DNA of 22,262 nt from Penium margaritaceum (Eukaryota; Streptophyta; Zygnematophyceae; Desmidiales; Peniaceae). Positions 1-8,462 of the stretch are shown piece by piece. The stretch lies in the NCBI GenBank assembly GCA_023375785.1, contig SZWC01003588.1, positions 104,428 through 126,689 of the forward strand, given 5' to 3'. Position 1 is the stretch's first letter, and each line of letters begins with the position of its first letter. The position numbers were made by a program, and so were the translations under genes. Under the pieces are notes generated by a model. It saw only the letters and a list, made by a program, of their open reading frames with translations, had not been told where the DNA came from and searched no databases.

Positions 1-727
1 TCTGGTTGAGCTCGATGGTGCCTGCTTTGCGGTTGCGGTGAACAGCAATCCCGAGGTAGTACTCGAGAGGTCCCATGTCCTTCATCTTAAATCTGCTGGC
101 AAGATTTTTCTTGAGGTCCGTGAGGGCCTCCTGCGAGGAAGAACACATGATAAGATCATCCACGTACAACGCCACAAGTAGCAAGCCACGTCCGTCCTCC
201 CGCACATAGACGCTAGGGTCATTTTTGCAATGTGCGAAGGAGATCTCAGCCATGAAGCTGTCCATCTCCTTGTACCAGATCCGTGGGGCCTGTTTCAGTC
301 CGTACAAAGCCTTCACCAGCTTGCACACCTTACCCTCGGGTGCTTTGACACCTTCCGGTACCTCCATTAGCACCTCCTTGTCGAGCTTCCCATAAAGGAA
401 GGCTGTCTTCACATCCATCTGGTGGATCTCAAGGTCGTTGGCGGCAGCNCCGTACAACGCCTTCACCAGCTTGCACACCTTACCCTCGGGTGCTTTGACA
501 CCTTCCGGTACCTCCATTAGCACCTCCTTGTCGAGCTTCCCATAAAGGAAGGCTGTCTTCACATCCATCTGGTGGATCTCAAGGTCTTTGGCGGCAGCGA
601 CAGCAAGCAGGGACCTGATGGAGGCAAACGTGACGACCGGTGCAAAGGTCTCATCGTACTCAGAACCTGCGCGCTGTAAGAACCCTTTCGCCACGACCCT
701 TGCCTTGTACTTGTCGATGCTATCATC
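1..727 (-). pseudogene. Element A reverse transcriptase (RVT_2), partial, with internal duplication
   Basis: Read on the minus strand, this continues the frame of 728-2323 after an in-frame TAA (725-727), which aligns with a Gln codon (CAA) in element B. The copia RT core is clear: KARVVAKG, then the HQMDVKTAFLYGKLDKE region, then YVDD (155-166), the catalytic aspartate pair, and GPLEYYLGIA near the left edge. About 50 residues (HQMDVKTAF to KALYG) occur twice in tandem, either side of the N at 449, with the frame open throughout. A functional RT could not tolerate this repeat inside the fingers/palm, so I read it as an assembly overlap. RNase H and the 3' LTR lie beyond the window. Confidence 0.88.
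300..598. repeat. 149-bp near-identical direct duplication around a single N
   Basis: Bases 300-448 and 450-598 are the same sequence with two mismatches (near positions 307/457 and 437/587), separated only by the N at 449. The right edge of one copy and the left edge of the other meet exactly at the N. This is expected if two contig ends that really overlap were joined without merging. Confidence 0.85.
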
Positions 728-2341
728 TTACTTCCGCTTCAACCTGAGCACCCACTTTGAGCCCACCACGTGAGCGTTAGCGGGTCTGTCCACCAGCACC
801 CATGTGCCATTTTCTTCGATGGACGCGAGCTCGCTGTCCACCGCCTCCTTCCACTTGGCCGCATCGGGCCTTGCCAGCGCTTCAGCCACAGTGAGCGGCT
901 CTCCCTGAGCCAAACAGGACCAGCTCAGTCCAGTCCAGCTTCCAGTGTCAGCGTCGTACTTTGGAGTTTGTTTTCTTTGTCGTGTGCTGTGACGTTGCAT
1001 TGCTGGTGGATGTTTGCCATGCTGTTGCTCCTGTGGTGTTGGCTGTCCTGGAGTTGAATTTTCCTCTTTTGAAGAGCCACTGGCCTCCCAGCTGGTCTCA
1101 CAGGCCTCGGACGTCTCCGACTCTGTGTCGGAGCTCACCGCTGTGTCAGCCTGCGCAGCCGCTCCCCCTGGCACACCACTCTTCTTCACGGCCTGCCGCA
1201 CTGGCACCACTTGCCAGTTTTCAGGAGCTTGATCTCCTGACTCTAGCAGCACCAACCACTCTCCCTGTTTTGGAGCTTCCGTGGGATCAAGCATCTCTTC
1301 CTTGCCTGGTTTCCTCTCGTCAAAGGTGACATCCCGGCTGGTGATGAGTCTTCTTCCTGCCAGGTCCCACAAGCAATATGTCTTGTGGGCCGTCTCATAG
1401 CCCACCATAACGCACTTTTGTGCTCTTGAATCCAGCTTGCCAGCACCCTCACCCGCCTGGACCTTTGCCCATGCGGTGCAGCCGAATACTTTCAGGTGTG
1501 ATGCGTCCGGCTTCTTCCCTGACCAAACTTCTTGTGGTGTCATCTGTAGCTTTCCCTTCTTCTTTCCGCGCCTGCCCAGAGCAGCCGCAGGAGTCAGGTT
1601 GACGAGATAGCATGCCGTTCTTGCCGCTTCTGCCCAGAACCGCGGTGGAAGCTTTGCATCGAAGAGCATGCTACGCACCATGCCGAGGATGGTCTGATTC
1701 ATCCGTTCGGCAACACCATTGCTCTGCGGCGTGTAAGGCGTTGTGGGCTGGTGGTTGATCCCATGTTGCCGCAACCAGCCCTTGCATGCCTCGTACTCTC
1801 CGCCGTTGTCGCTCCGCATCCCTTTGACTCTCTTTCCGGTCTGCCGCTCCACCATGGCGACAAACTCCTGCAACTTTTCTCTGACCTCTCCCTTTGTTTT
1901 GAGGAAGAAGATCCACACCTTGCGGTTGTGGTCGTCTATGAAGGTCAGAAAATACTTGCTACCACCGTTTGATGCCGTGCAAAAGGGTCCGCACACGTCG
2001 GTGTGAATCAGGTCAAGGGCTGATTCTGCGCGGCGACCATTGCGCTCAAAGCGAGTTCGCTTGGTCTTGCCTTGGAGGCAAGGTTCACACAGGCTGCCAC
2101 ACTCAACCGCATCCTTCTTGTAACCATCCATGCCACGGACCAGCTGTTGTTGCTGAATGACTTGGAGCATGCTGTTTGCAACGTGCCCAAAGCGTCTGTG
2201 CCACAGATCAGTGTCTTCGTCCTTTGCGGCAGAGGATGCTTTTTCAGTTCTTGTTGGTGTGCTCTCCTGTGTTGGTGCCGAGACCACTGCCTCCGCTGCA
2301 CCCGCATGACCCTCGTCTTCCAAGGTCTTTGCTGCCCTTGT
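728..2341 (-). pseudogene. Element A integrase and start of reverse transcriptase
   Basis: The frame (531 codons from its first Met at 2323) begins after the TAG at 2342-2344 that cuts it from the protease. It starts with the GAG-pre-integrase zinc site, LWHRRFGHVANS followed by CGSLCEPC. The integrase core carries all three acidic catalytic residues: Asp at 1997-1999 (HTDVCGPF), Asp at 1808-1810 (SDNGGEYEA) and Glu at 1706-1708 (GVAERMNQT). Spacings are 63 and 34 positions, the same as in element B. An acidic, Ser/Glu-rich linker follows, then the start of RT (DAAKWKEAVDSE to GSKWVLRLKRK), which ends at TAA. In the living element this was one polyprotein with the neighbouring segments. The integrase catalytic triad itself looks intact. 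Confidence 0.92.
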
Positions 2342-2654
2342 CTACAATATGTAGAGTCCGTCAACCAGTGGAACCTGTGCCACGAGATCTTTGTCGGCAT
2401 AGAGGACCTTGATGTCCTCGTTCCTGGCGATGACCGCCTTCTTCTGTGTGAACACCACTGTCATGTCGTTGTCCGTTATTTTTGACACGGACAGAAGGTT
2501 TTCCGCAAAGGAGGGCATGTAGACCACGTCACGTAGCCGTAGATCCTTCTCTGCACCATTAAGGTTGATGCTCACCAGCTTGTCTCCCACGCCCTTTGCG
2601 TTGAAGACACTGCCGTTTGCACATCTGAACCGCCGATCGGTGGGGCCGATGGAG
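2342..2654 (-). pseudogene. Element A protease remnant, catalytic motif missing
   Basis: Between the N at 2655 and the TAG at 2342 the minus strand encodes the C-terminal half of the copia aspartic protease: CANGSVFNAKGVGDK, then VYMPSFAENLLSVSKITDN, aligning with the complete protease of element B. The part of B that contains the catalytic DSG is absent: about 17 codons are missing between the gag tail (LRPGA) and the first protease residues, exactly at the N. The frame left of the N is offset by one from the gag frame. The TAG end aligns with a Gln codon (CAG) in B. A sequence gap at the N would explain the loss without any real mutation. Confidence 0.85.
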
Positions 2655-2656
2655 NA

Positions 2657-3656
2657 AAGCTCCTGGCCTGAGCAGCGCCGCTCCTTTTGCTGGAGGCGTG
2701 CTCTGTGCCATCATGTTGGTGGCCTCTTTGCCACCCTTTTTGTTGCCTTTGTTCCCACCGCTTCCGCCGTCTTCCTTCTTTGGCGATCTGCACTCTCTTG
2801 CCCAGTGCCCAGGTTTGCCGCAGTTGCGGCAGTTACCCTGTCGCTTGGGAGCCTTGCCGCCATTGTTGCCTCCGCCGCCACCGCTTCCGCTGCAGCATTT
2901 CTGACCAGAGGCTGACCCTTTGCTCCCGCGGCCACCGTAGCGTGCGGCACAGGCTGAGAAATTAGCCTCACTTCCGCTTCGGCGCATGGCCTCGTTTCGC
3001 ACGTACTCGGACACTACCGTGTACGTCAGGTCGTCCTCCTTCCAGCCGCCCATGACGGTGATCATTGGACTCCAGCTCTCCGGTAGAGCCATGAGGAGGA
3101 TCATGGCTTGCATGTTCTCGTCAAGGTCCCAGTTCATCTGGCGAGCCTCGCCAAGGAGTCCTTCAAACTCCTGTAGGAAATCGGGGATTGATTCGCCCTC
3201 ATTCACCCGCATGCTGATCAGCCGTTGTAGGATGAATAGTCTGTTCGCGAGGGAGGTGGATTGGTGCACGCGCTTGAGCTTGTCGTAAGCTTCGGAAGCC
3301 AGCGTGTACCCGGCAATGATGGGAACATACTTCTTGGCTATCGCGTTGCTGAGGAATGACATTACAATATCATTTCGATCCATCCAAGCCTCATGCTCAG
3401 ATGTGCCTTCCGCGGGAACCTGCTCCTCTCCCTTCAGTAGCTTGATGAAGCCGCGCACTTTCATCGCCAGCTCAAACTGCCATCTCCAAAGGGGGAAGTC
3501 AATCCCCTCGAAAATGGGGATTCCTCCCAGGGGTCCAAGACCTTGCGGCAGTGACATAGCACTCACATTTGCTCCAGTGGTCTGCCCTGTGGTAGCCACT
3601 GTTGAGCTTGAGGACTGCCCTGCGGCAGCCCCCACTCCTCCCGATGGGTCAACCAT
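2657..3656 (-). pseudogene. Element A Gag (nucleocapsid) with zinc knuckle
   Basis: The start is the ATG at 3654-3656 (MVDPSGG), in the same place as the gag start of element B (MADPTQA), with a matching leader before it. An N-terminal gag domain holds FPLWRWQFELAMKVRGF, AYDKLKRVHQSTSLANR and EGESIPDFLQEFEGLL. A Gly/Ser-rich stretch leads to a canonical CCHC zinc knuckle (C-x2-C-x4-H-x4-C) at 2790-2831, followed by basic Lys-rich sequence. Gag forms the cytoplasmic virus-like particle and the knuckle packages RNA. The frame runs into the N at 2655; the codons read beyond it are out of frame with the protease and not real. Confidence 0.9.
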
Positions 3657-3971
3657 TTTTGTTGCCCTTGTCTGCTTCCCACGTCTCTGCTGCGTTGAGG
3701 CCGATGTAGGCTGATGTTAGCTGATGTCTGCTACCGGTTTTAGGATGCAGATCCGTTGNGGCAGTGACATAGCACTCACATTTGCTCCAGTGGTCTGCCC
3801 TGTGGTAGCCACTGTTGAGCTTGAGGACTGCCCTGCGGCAGCCCCCACTCATCCCGATGGGTCAACCATTTTCGTTGCCTTTGTCTGCTTCCCACGTCTC
3901 TGCTGCGTTGAGGCCGATGTAGGCTGATGTTAGCTGATGTCTGCTACCGGTTTTAGGATGCAGATCCGTTG
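3547..3971. repeat. 212-bp direct duplication around a single N, includes gag start
   Basis: Bases 3547-3758 and 3760-3971 are the same sequence apart from about three substitutions, separated only by the N at 3759. The copies contain the first codons of gag and the end of the leader, so the right-hand copy gives a second false gag start near 3869. As at 449, the repeat edges coincide with the N, so an unmerged contig overlap, perhaps of two haplotypes or two closely related copies, is the likeliest cause. Confidence 0.82.
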
Positions 3972-4226
3972 CTTACCCCTCCAGCCGATGTTCACCTGCA
4001 GACAGAGAATATATCTACACCAACACACCCAGGGTCTTGCCACCAAGGGCAGAGCTTGTCCTGGTTGGGACACAAGGGTCGTGCCTCCAAGGGCAGAGCT
4101 TGTCCTTAGTCCCTGTGTGTTAAGTGCAGACCAAGCCGTTGGAGCTGATGAAGCCGATGGAGCCGACGTGTGCACCTGGAGAGAGCGTACCAGAGTTGAG
4201 CGAAGCATGCCTTACAACTGGTCAGT
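3972..4226 (-). other. Element A 5' leader between primer site and gag
   Basis: This is untranslated leader. A 20-bp direct repeat occurs at 4043-4062 and 4087-4106 (core GGGCAGAGCTTGTCC). Element B has degenerate versions of the same repeat in its leader (about 10540-10600). Short GCTGATGT repeats precede gag in A and have CTCATCAGC/CTCATCGGC counterparts in B. The conservation supports a structural role in the genomic RNA (dimerisation or packaging), but that is inference. Only ORFs too short and unconserved to be believed are present. Confidence 0.6.
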
Positions 4227-4241
4227 GTGGGCCCATAACCC
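4227..4241 (-). promoter_or_regulatory. Element A primer-binding site, initiator tRNA-Met anticodon arm
   Basis: The plus strand reads GTGGGCCCATAACCC, identical to the anticodon stem and loop of plant-type initiator tRNA-Met (anticodon CAT in the middle). The minus-strand element is therefore complementary to it over 15 nt. It lies two bases inside the LTR end. Ordinary plant copia elements pair with the tRNA 3' end (TGGTATCAGAGC). Pairing with the anticodon arm implies a cleaved half-tRNA primer, as known for Drosophila copia and yeast Ty5. The tRNA sequence is from memory. Confidence 0.82.
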
Positions 4242-4559
4242 TTTGTCAACCGGCCTGAGGCAAACGGACTAGAAAACAGGGCCGACACAATAGCACCTGC
4301 CGTCCGCTCCTAGCATTTCAGCTAGGAGAAGATATCACCCTCAGGATCACGGTTCCACACTGAGCAGTTCCTAGGCAATCACTTGCTAGCAACTGTGTCC
4401 ACTTAACACTTGGTCACTTTCGCGCGAGGTGCTATTCAAAGACTAACTCCTGGGGCTTAGACCAACCAGTGTCTTCTTTACATTGTTCCTTAGTTGGACA
4501 ACTCTGTGAGGAGCATCTAAGGCCAGATTGTGTAATTAGAATGAGGAATGAGCCTGGTA

Positions 4560-4565
4560 CATATA
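4560..4565 (-). promoter_or_regulatory. TATA-like box in element A LTR
   Basis: TATATG on the minus strand is followed by TACC. Its offset of about 367 bp from the LTR start resembles the 405-bp offset of TATAAAAG in the element B LTR. Transcription of the genomic RNA would start roughly 30 bp downstream. Weak on its own; the positional match to B supports it. Confidence 0.45.
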
Positions 4566-4741
4566 GTCCTAGGCCTGGCTTCTAAGGTGTGTGGGTAGTG
4601 ACACTTTTGGGGTGGTCACTCCACACCACCTCACCAGTCCGCCAATTGGCGCATCCACTGACCGCCAAGTGGCACACTCTCCTCATGCATGGAGAAATGT
4701 CCAAGAAACTTCCCCTGTGCTAGAAGGTCAAAAAACCTCCT

Positions 4742-4813
4742 ACGCACATCAAGGCTCGATCGCAGGACCTGTTGTCCCTAAGTCCAACATGCTATCCGTT
4801 GCGCTACACTTCT
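4742..4813 (-). ncRNA. tRNA-like module with Pol III A and B boxes in the A LTR
   Basis: On the minus strand TAGCGCAACGG (4796-4806) matches the A box consensus TRGYNNANNNG. GATCGAGCC (4753-4761) matches the B box GWTCRANNC. They are 45 nt apart start to start, exactly the distance from base 8 to base 53 in a standard tRNA. The anticodon position would read TAG preceded by T33, but the anticodon and T stems pair poorly, so it is not a functional tRNA. The same arrangement, with the same 45-nt spacing, is found in both LTRs of element B at a comparable place. Whether it drives Pol III transcription is unknown. Confidence 0.5.
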
Positions 4814-4978
4814 GGTGTCTCGCTTGGACTTGCACCACGAACAAGGTTTGGGGGACTTACTCCAAGGGAGCAGTGCATGCCCAACCTGTCCGACAACCCA
4901 TAGCAGTGGCCATGGGGCATAGAAGAACAACAGTCAAGGCACCACTCTACGGTGAGGGTGCGGATCCTATCGCAGCAT

Positions 4979-5395
4979 TCACATGCAATGTGCGGTGGCC
5001 ACACACCCCCTCAGTAGGTTAGTAACGATGGCAAAGGAGGTGGAGGATCTATGAAGACTTGCCCGAGCATGACTTGCAGAGTGCTGATGTCGATGTCGCG
5101 TGCACACATGACTGGAGCGACTACATGAAGGCATGTCATCTCGAGGAGGGGTCATGGTAGCATAAGAGTGGAGGATCGAAAGGATGGTGGCAGACTGGGA
5201 AGCTCCGGTAGGTGGAGCTGGAGAGAGATCATCGGATGAGACAGGAGGAGAAGATGAGATCAAGGAAGCCATCGACGAACTAGTAGCAAAAGTACGCTCG
5301 GTAAAGACGAGGTCACAAAGTTGATGCATCATCCGCTTCAGGCTGTGGATCTCGGCGAATATGGTCGCCAAAGGTCCAGCTAAGGGATCTAACAA
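4979..5395 (-). other. Unrecognised ORF, possible element D gag scrap
   Basis: A 138-codon open frame on the minus strand begins MLDPLAGPLATIFAEIHSLK, a helical-looking stretch, and continues with a Ser/Pro/Thr-rich low-complexity tail. It lies where a gag might be expected in a minus-strand element D, but it has no zinc knuckle and no match that I can name. The other frames here are interrupted. It may be chance, a broken gag, or a host scrap; I give no function. Confidence 0.2.
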
Positions 5396-6180
5396 TTATG
5401 GCAGATCCGCATGCTATGGAGGATGCATGATCGGACGAGGCCAAAGCCAAGGTGGATGCCAGCCATGACGTCCATCACCAGTGTAGTAGCAGGCGAATGG
5501 TTGCGCACTCATCTCGCACGCCTAACGATGGATACTTGCCAAGGGCACCTACTCTTGGTGGAAAAAACCAAGCCGCGGAAGAGAATGACACTAGTAGACA
5601 CTGTCACTCCAGTAGGTCTCGGCGGCGGGGTCAGCAAGTGTGAGTAGATGGGACGAGCTGCACTACCACGGCACGTCCGGAGAAGAGAGTCTGACCAGTT
5701 GCGGCTACTGGTCCTGCTACCACTTATGGAGCGAAAACTACTCCAAGAACAGAAGGTGTGGTGACTAAAGGTGCGGCTGCTACTCCAAGCGGTAGATGAC
5801 CCAGACCTTGGAGATGGACAAAGTGAAATACGCCGTCGATCCGACAAAGTGAGGTGCGGAGTCTCGTCGACGGGCTCGAAAGAGACGCCGGTCCACGAAG
5901 TCTCATCTAACGAAAGTCGTCGTCGAAGACACGGTCTACGATCTGTTGGGAGGGCGAGACGGCACAGTTGCTACAACTGCTCCTCACTATGCAGTCGTTG
6001 CCACTCCACCACCACTAATGCTGCTATGACCAAAGCCGCTATTGCTGCTGCTCGGGCTGCTACTATTACAGGTGCTGGTGCGACGGCTGCTTTAGGGGCT
6101 GATTTTGCGGTTGGTGGTGAGCGGTTGGGCTTCTCTACAACCCCTTACGATGGTACTCCACGTGGAGGGTGTTCATGATT
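5396..6180. other. Stretch with no recognisable gene
   Basis: Both strands show only short overlapping frames with stops. Ala/Thr- and Ser-rich translations around 5990-6110 come from GCT-type triplets rather than from a domain. I read it as decayed internal sequence of element D. Confidence 0.35.
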
Positions 6181-6300
6181 TCTTTCAATGGATTAATTAT
6201 ATATTGTTTCTTTTTTCACCAAAGTTTTTCTTTCCCCCTCCTTTTTTTCCTTCACTACTCATCCCAGGTTTGCTTGTCTTCATTTTCTGGATCGCCCCCT

Positions 6301-6609
6301 GAAAAGGAGGCAGGTCGGACTTGGGGGGGAGATAAGAAAAGGAGGGGCCGATGTCAGGTCGCCCCCCCTCACTCCTTGCCGGCTCACTTGGTAAGCAAGC
6401 GAGCGAAAGAGTAAGCTTGTGGGCGAGTGAGCGAGCTGGAGGGGGGGGGTGCCCCTTTGAGCACGACCCTCCGTCGGTCGACCGACGGGGCCAACGGGGC
6501 CGACCGGGTCGACAGGGCCGACAGGCCCCCTCCGAGGGGAACCCTCTATGGGGGCTCAACGGGGCCCCACCAGGGGGGGGGAGGGGCTCCGAGGAGGGCA
6601 ACGAGGCCC
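6301..6609. repeat. GC-rich stretch with homopolymer runs and a perfect 18-bp palindrome
   Basis: Runs of 6 to 9 G or C alternate with repeated GGGCCGAC/GGGGCCAAC units. Bases 6471-6488 form a perfect palindrome (CCGTCGGTCGACCGACGG). Long frames on both strands come from composition and are not believable genes. It lies in the presumed leader of element D. Confidence 0.55.
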
Positions 6610-7054
6610 CTTTGACAGCAGCAGCTGCGACGGCGGGTGAAGCTGCTGCGGTTGCTGCTCCTGCTGTTGCTTCTTCTACGACTGCTGTTATTGCTCCTAC
6701 TACTACAAGTAGCAGTTGCTCGTGCTCCTTGCTACTGTCGCTTACTGTAGCATTCGTTGTTGCTACTGCTGTGTGTCGCCGCTTCTGCCACCGCCGCTGT
6801 TGCCACTACTGTTGTGCGCCGCCGCTTCTGTGGTCAACGCTGCTGCCACTACTATTGTGCGCCGCCGCCGCTGCTGCCACTACATAGCAACTTTTGCTAC
6901 TACTGCTAAAGCCGCTGGCACAGCTGCTGGAAATGTTGCCATCCGCCGCTGCTGCTACTGCCGCCGATGCTGCTGTTGCTGTGAGCGGCTACTCTATCGA
7001 CACTACTCCTACTACATGGCAGAGCAGCTATCGTTGCTGCGGCTAATGCGTCTG
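6610..7054. repeat. Imperfect trinucleotide-rich region (GCT/GCC/TAC)
   Basis: Plus-strand triplets of the GCT, GTT, GCC and CTAC types dominate and shift phase several times. Translations are Leu-, Ala- or Cys-rich without motifs. On the minus strand (element D sense) this is CAG/TAG/GGC-rich, comparable with the CAG-rich leader of element C at 8670-8960. Confidence 0.6.

Positions 7055-7144
<90 letters not shown>
7055..7144 (+). repeat. Perfect (CTA)30 microsatellite
   Basis: Thirty uninterrupted CTA units fill 7055-7144, ending before CCGCAACTG. Long open frames through it (poly-Leu on plus, poly-Val on minus) are products of the repeat. It lies in the presumed leader of element D. Its perfection against a decayed background points to recent replication-slippage expansion. 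Confidence 0.97.
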
Positions 7145-7145
<1 letters not shown>

Positions 7146-7314
7146 CGCAACTGCTACTACTACTGTGCGCTGCTCACCGCCCCTGTGGCATTCACGTGTA
7201 GTCACTTCGCCCTCCCTCATGATGTTGCCGTCGTAGCGCCACGTGGCACGTTCTGTCTGCGTACCGCCCACTATTGTTGCTTGTGCTGCTTGTGTAGCTC
7301 ACACGCCCCCCTCT

Positions 7315-7326
7315 GCTTTGATACCA
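7315..7326 (-). promoter_or_regulatory. Element D primer-binding site (initiator tRNA-Met 3' end)
   Basis: The minus strand reads TGGTATCAAAGC, differing at one base from TGGTATCAGAGC, the usual plant copia site complementary to the 3' end of initiator tRNA-Met (element C has the perfect version). It directly follows an LTR-like end, GATTCTAACT, a common ending in plant copia LTRs. Confidence 0.6.
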
Positions 7327-7494
7327 AGTTAGAATCAATTAGGGCATGCAGGCCCATGCAAACACGAAAATGAGCTCATAATGTGAGTGGATTGCAAAGC
7401 AACAAGGATTTGGCAAGGTCTAGAACGCATAATATGAAAGAAAAAGGAGAAAGTACAAATGAGCCCCTAGCCGGCTTATGCAGGGGTGCCAACA
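7327..7494 (-). repeat. Probable element D 5' LTR (about 168 bp)
   Basis: On the minus strand the segment starts TGTTGGCACCCC and ends GATTCTAACT just before the primer site. The last base would be A in an intact TG...CA LTR, so the end has probably mutated. No second copy was found in the window, so the outer limit rests on the TGTTGG start and is uncertain. Confidence 0.4.
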
Positions 7495-7539
7495 GTTAGC
7501 CGCACCAGGCCCTGTCACCCCTGCTGAGCCCCAAGCGAG

Positions 7540-7758
7540 TTAGCGGGGAGAGCACACTGTAGAGACCACGTGAACAACAAAGGTGGTCTCCTTGAGGTAC
7601 CGCAACAGCTCTCTGAGTTCCCGGGTGTTGACCACCAAGAAAACACCACCTGTGCCAGAAACACTCGGAATTAGCGTCTAGACATCGCAAATGGCTTTCT
7701 GAATATCAGAAGCACTACTACAGTCATCGTGTCTCCTCGTTGCAATGGTACAGTCCAT
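7540..7758 (-). pseudogene. Unrecognised small ORF remnant between two transposons
   Basis: From an ATG at 7756-7758 the minus strand reads MDCTIATRR to a TAA at 7540-7542: 72 codons with one internal TAG (7678-7680). The frame is open upstream of the ATG to about 7793. After the TAG the translation is protein-like: a Gly-Gly-Val-Phe turn, hydrophobic FLVVNTRELRELLRYLKET, then FVVHVVSTVC. It fits no copia domain that I know, and the spacer lies outside the LTRs of C and D. It may be the only host sequence in the window, or a scrap of another element. No function is assigned. Confidence 0.28.
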
Positions 7759-7816
7759 CGGGTGCGCGGGTCTCAACCAACCAAGAAAACTCTCCTAGCT
7801 CACGTCTGTTATGATT

Positions 7817-8450
7817 TGTGACGTTCCTGTCGACATGTACAGTTTACTATGACCAATCGGCCATGTCCATGCTCGTGCAAATCTCTGATGCGGACCCTGG
7901 TGGTACCGGTGTGTCATTTGGTGGCGGACTAGGAGCTTGGAGCTGACCGACCACCGTTCCAGAGCTCTCGACGCTACCCGGGACCTCTTGCATTTTTTCT
8001 ACTGCACACAGGAGTTTATTGGTGGACTGGCCGTGGGCCTGATTTTCATGTTTTTGCATTGTGAGTCCATTGTTTGATGCCAGATACATGCATGTGACCA
8101 GACGTAGCATCCGGCTATCGATCCTACATGTCTAGGTTCAGACGGCGTAGCGTTCTGACATGTCTATGCAGAGTTACGGCCAAAACAGTGGTTTTGGGCC
8201 GGTTTTAGGACAGATCTTGCACTCCCGCGTGCGACACCTGCCGTGCGCCGCGGCAGGTACTTATGCCATGGACCTCTCATTTTTCATCTCTCTCTGCAAA
8301 TGCTATTGAAGCATTCTGACACTTTGCCTTCTGACTTCTAGCCAGACCCTTGTCGTTGTGTACACGACTTGTCACTGTCGTCACCCTCTCACTAGTCATT
8401 GACGCAAAGTTAGCGGCTGTGTCACTAGGAAGCTTCCACACACCTTCTCT
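7817..8450 (+). repeat. Element C 5' LTR
   Basis: The start is set by alignment of TGTGAC here with TGTGAC at 20202, just after a purine-rich tract; a start at 7807 (TGTTATGATT) is also possible. The end is the base before the primer site at 8451. About 345 bp from TAGCATCCGGC to the end align with 21051-21393 at about 88% identity. It contains CCTGCCG/CGGCAGG arms (about 8230) that can fold. The first half is much less like the 3' copy. Confidence 0.75.
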
Positions 8451-8462
8451 TGGTATCAGAGC
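8451..8462 (+). promoter_or_regulatory. Element C primer-binding site (initiator tRNA-Met 3' end)
   Basis: TGGTATCAGAGC is the standard plant copia primer site, complementary to the 3' end of initiator tRNA-Met including CCA. It directly abuts the LTR and sets its end. Confidence 0.93.

Larger units (their letters stand above)
1..4932 (-). mobile_element. Element A: Ty1/copia LTR retrotransposon, 3' end outside window
   Basis: On the minus strand the order is 5' LTR (4244-4932), primer-binding site (4227-4241), leader, gag, protease, integrase and reverse transcriptase, running off the left edge before RNase H and the 3' LTR. Integrase before RT defines the copia superfamily. LTR, leader and protein sequences align with element B, so the two are one lineage. 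Coding is broken by TAG at 2342-2344, TAA at 725-727 and a loss at the N at 2655. Two further Ns (449, 3759) sit between near-identical direct copies and look like assembly joins, so part of the damage may not be biological. The sequence right of 4932 is element D, so A seems to have landed in or beside it. The target-site duplication cannot be tested because the other end is off-window. Confidence 0.93.
4244..4932 (-). repeat. Element A 5' LTR (689 bp)
   Basis: On the minus strand the LTR begins TGTTGTTCTTCTATG and ends GGCCGGTTGACA (TG...CA), directly before the primer site. It aligns in patches with the element B LTR: GCATGCACTGCTC followed by TGGAGTAnGTCCCC near the start, GAGGGTGATAT in the middle third, and GTTTTCTAG plus CCGTT near the end. 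A TATA-like TATATG lies at 4560-4565, about 370 bp from the start, close to the relative position of the B TATA box. A tRNA-like module lies at 4742-4813. Only one LTR of A is in the window. Confidence 0.85.
4933..7494 (-). mobile_element. Element D: decayed LTR retrotransposon remnant
   Basis: A minus-strand copia-type 5' end is recognisable: a short LTR (7327-7494) followed at 7315-7326 by TGGTATCAAAGC, one mismatch from the standard initiator tRNA-Met primer site. Leftwards comes a leader rich in trinucleotides (6610-7160), a GC-rich stretch and an A/G-rich stretch (minus strand, about 6200-6300). Element C has a similar leader order: primer site, CAG-rich, then A-rich with AAAAAAGGAGGG. 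No protease, integrase or RT is visible before the junction with element A at 4932/4933. The coding part may be lost, beyond A, or too decayed. A cannot be proved to lie inside D from this window. Confidence 0.5.

Noticed and set aside
300..598. A real tandem duplication in RT
   Set aside because: Repeat edges coincide with the N, and the same pattern recurs at 3759, so assembly overlap is preferred.
6197..6887. Overlapping plus and minus ORFs in the GC-rich stretch
   Set aside because: Both strands are open because of base composition; Pro/Gly/Arg-rich without motifs.
6906..7271. Long ORFs through the CTA tract with poly-Val or poly-Leu
   Set aside because: The triplet repeat keeps several frames open on both strands; no domain, no conserved flanks.
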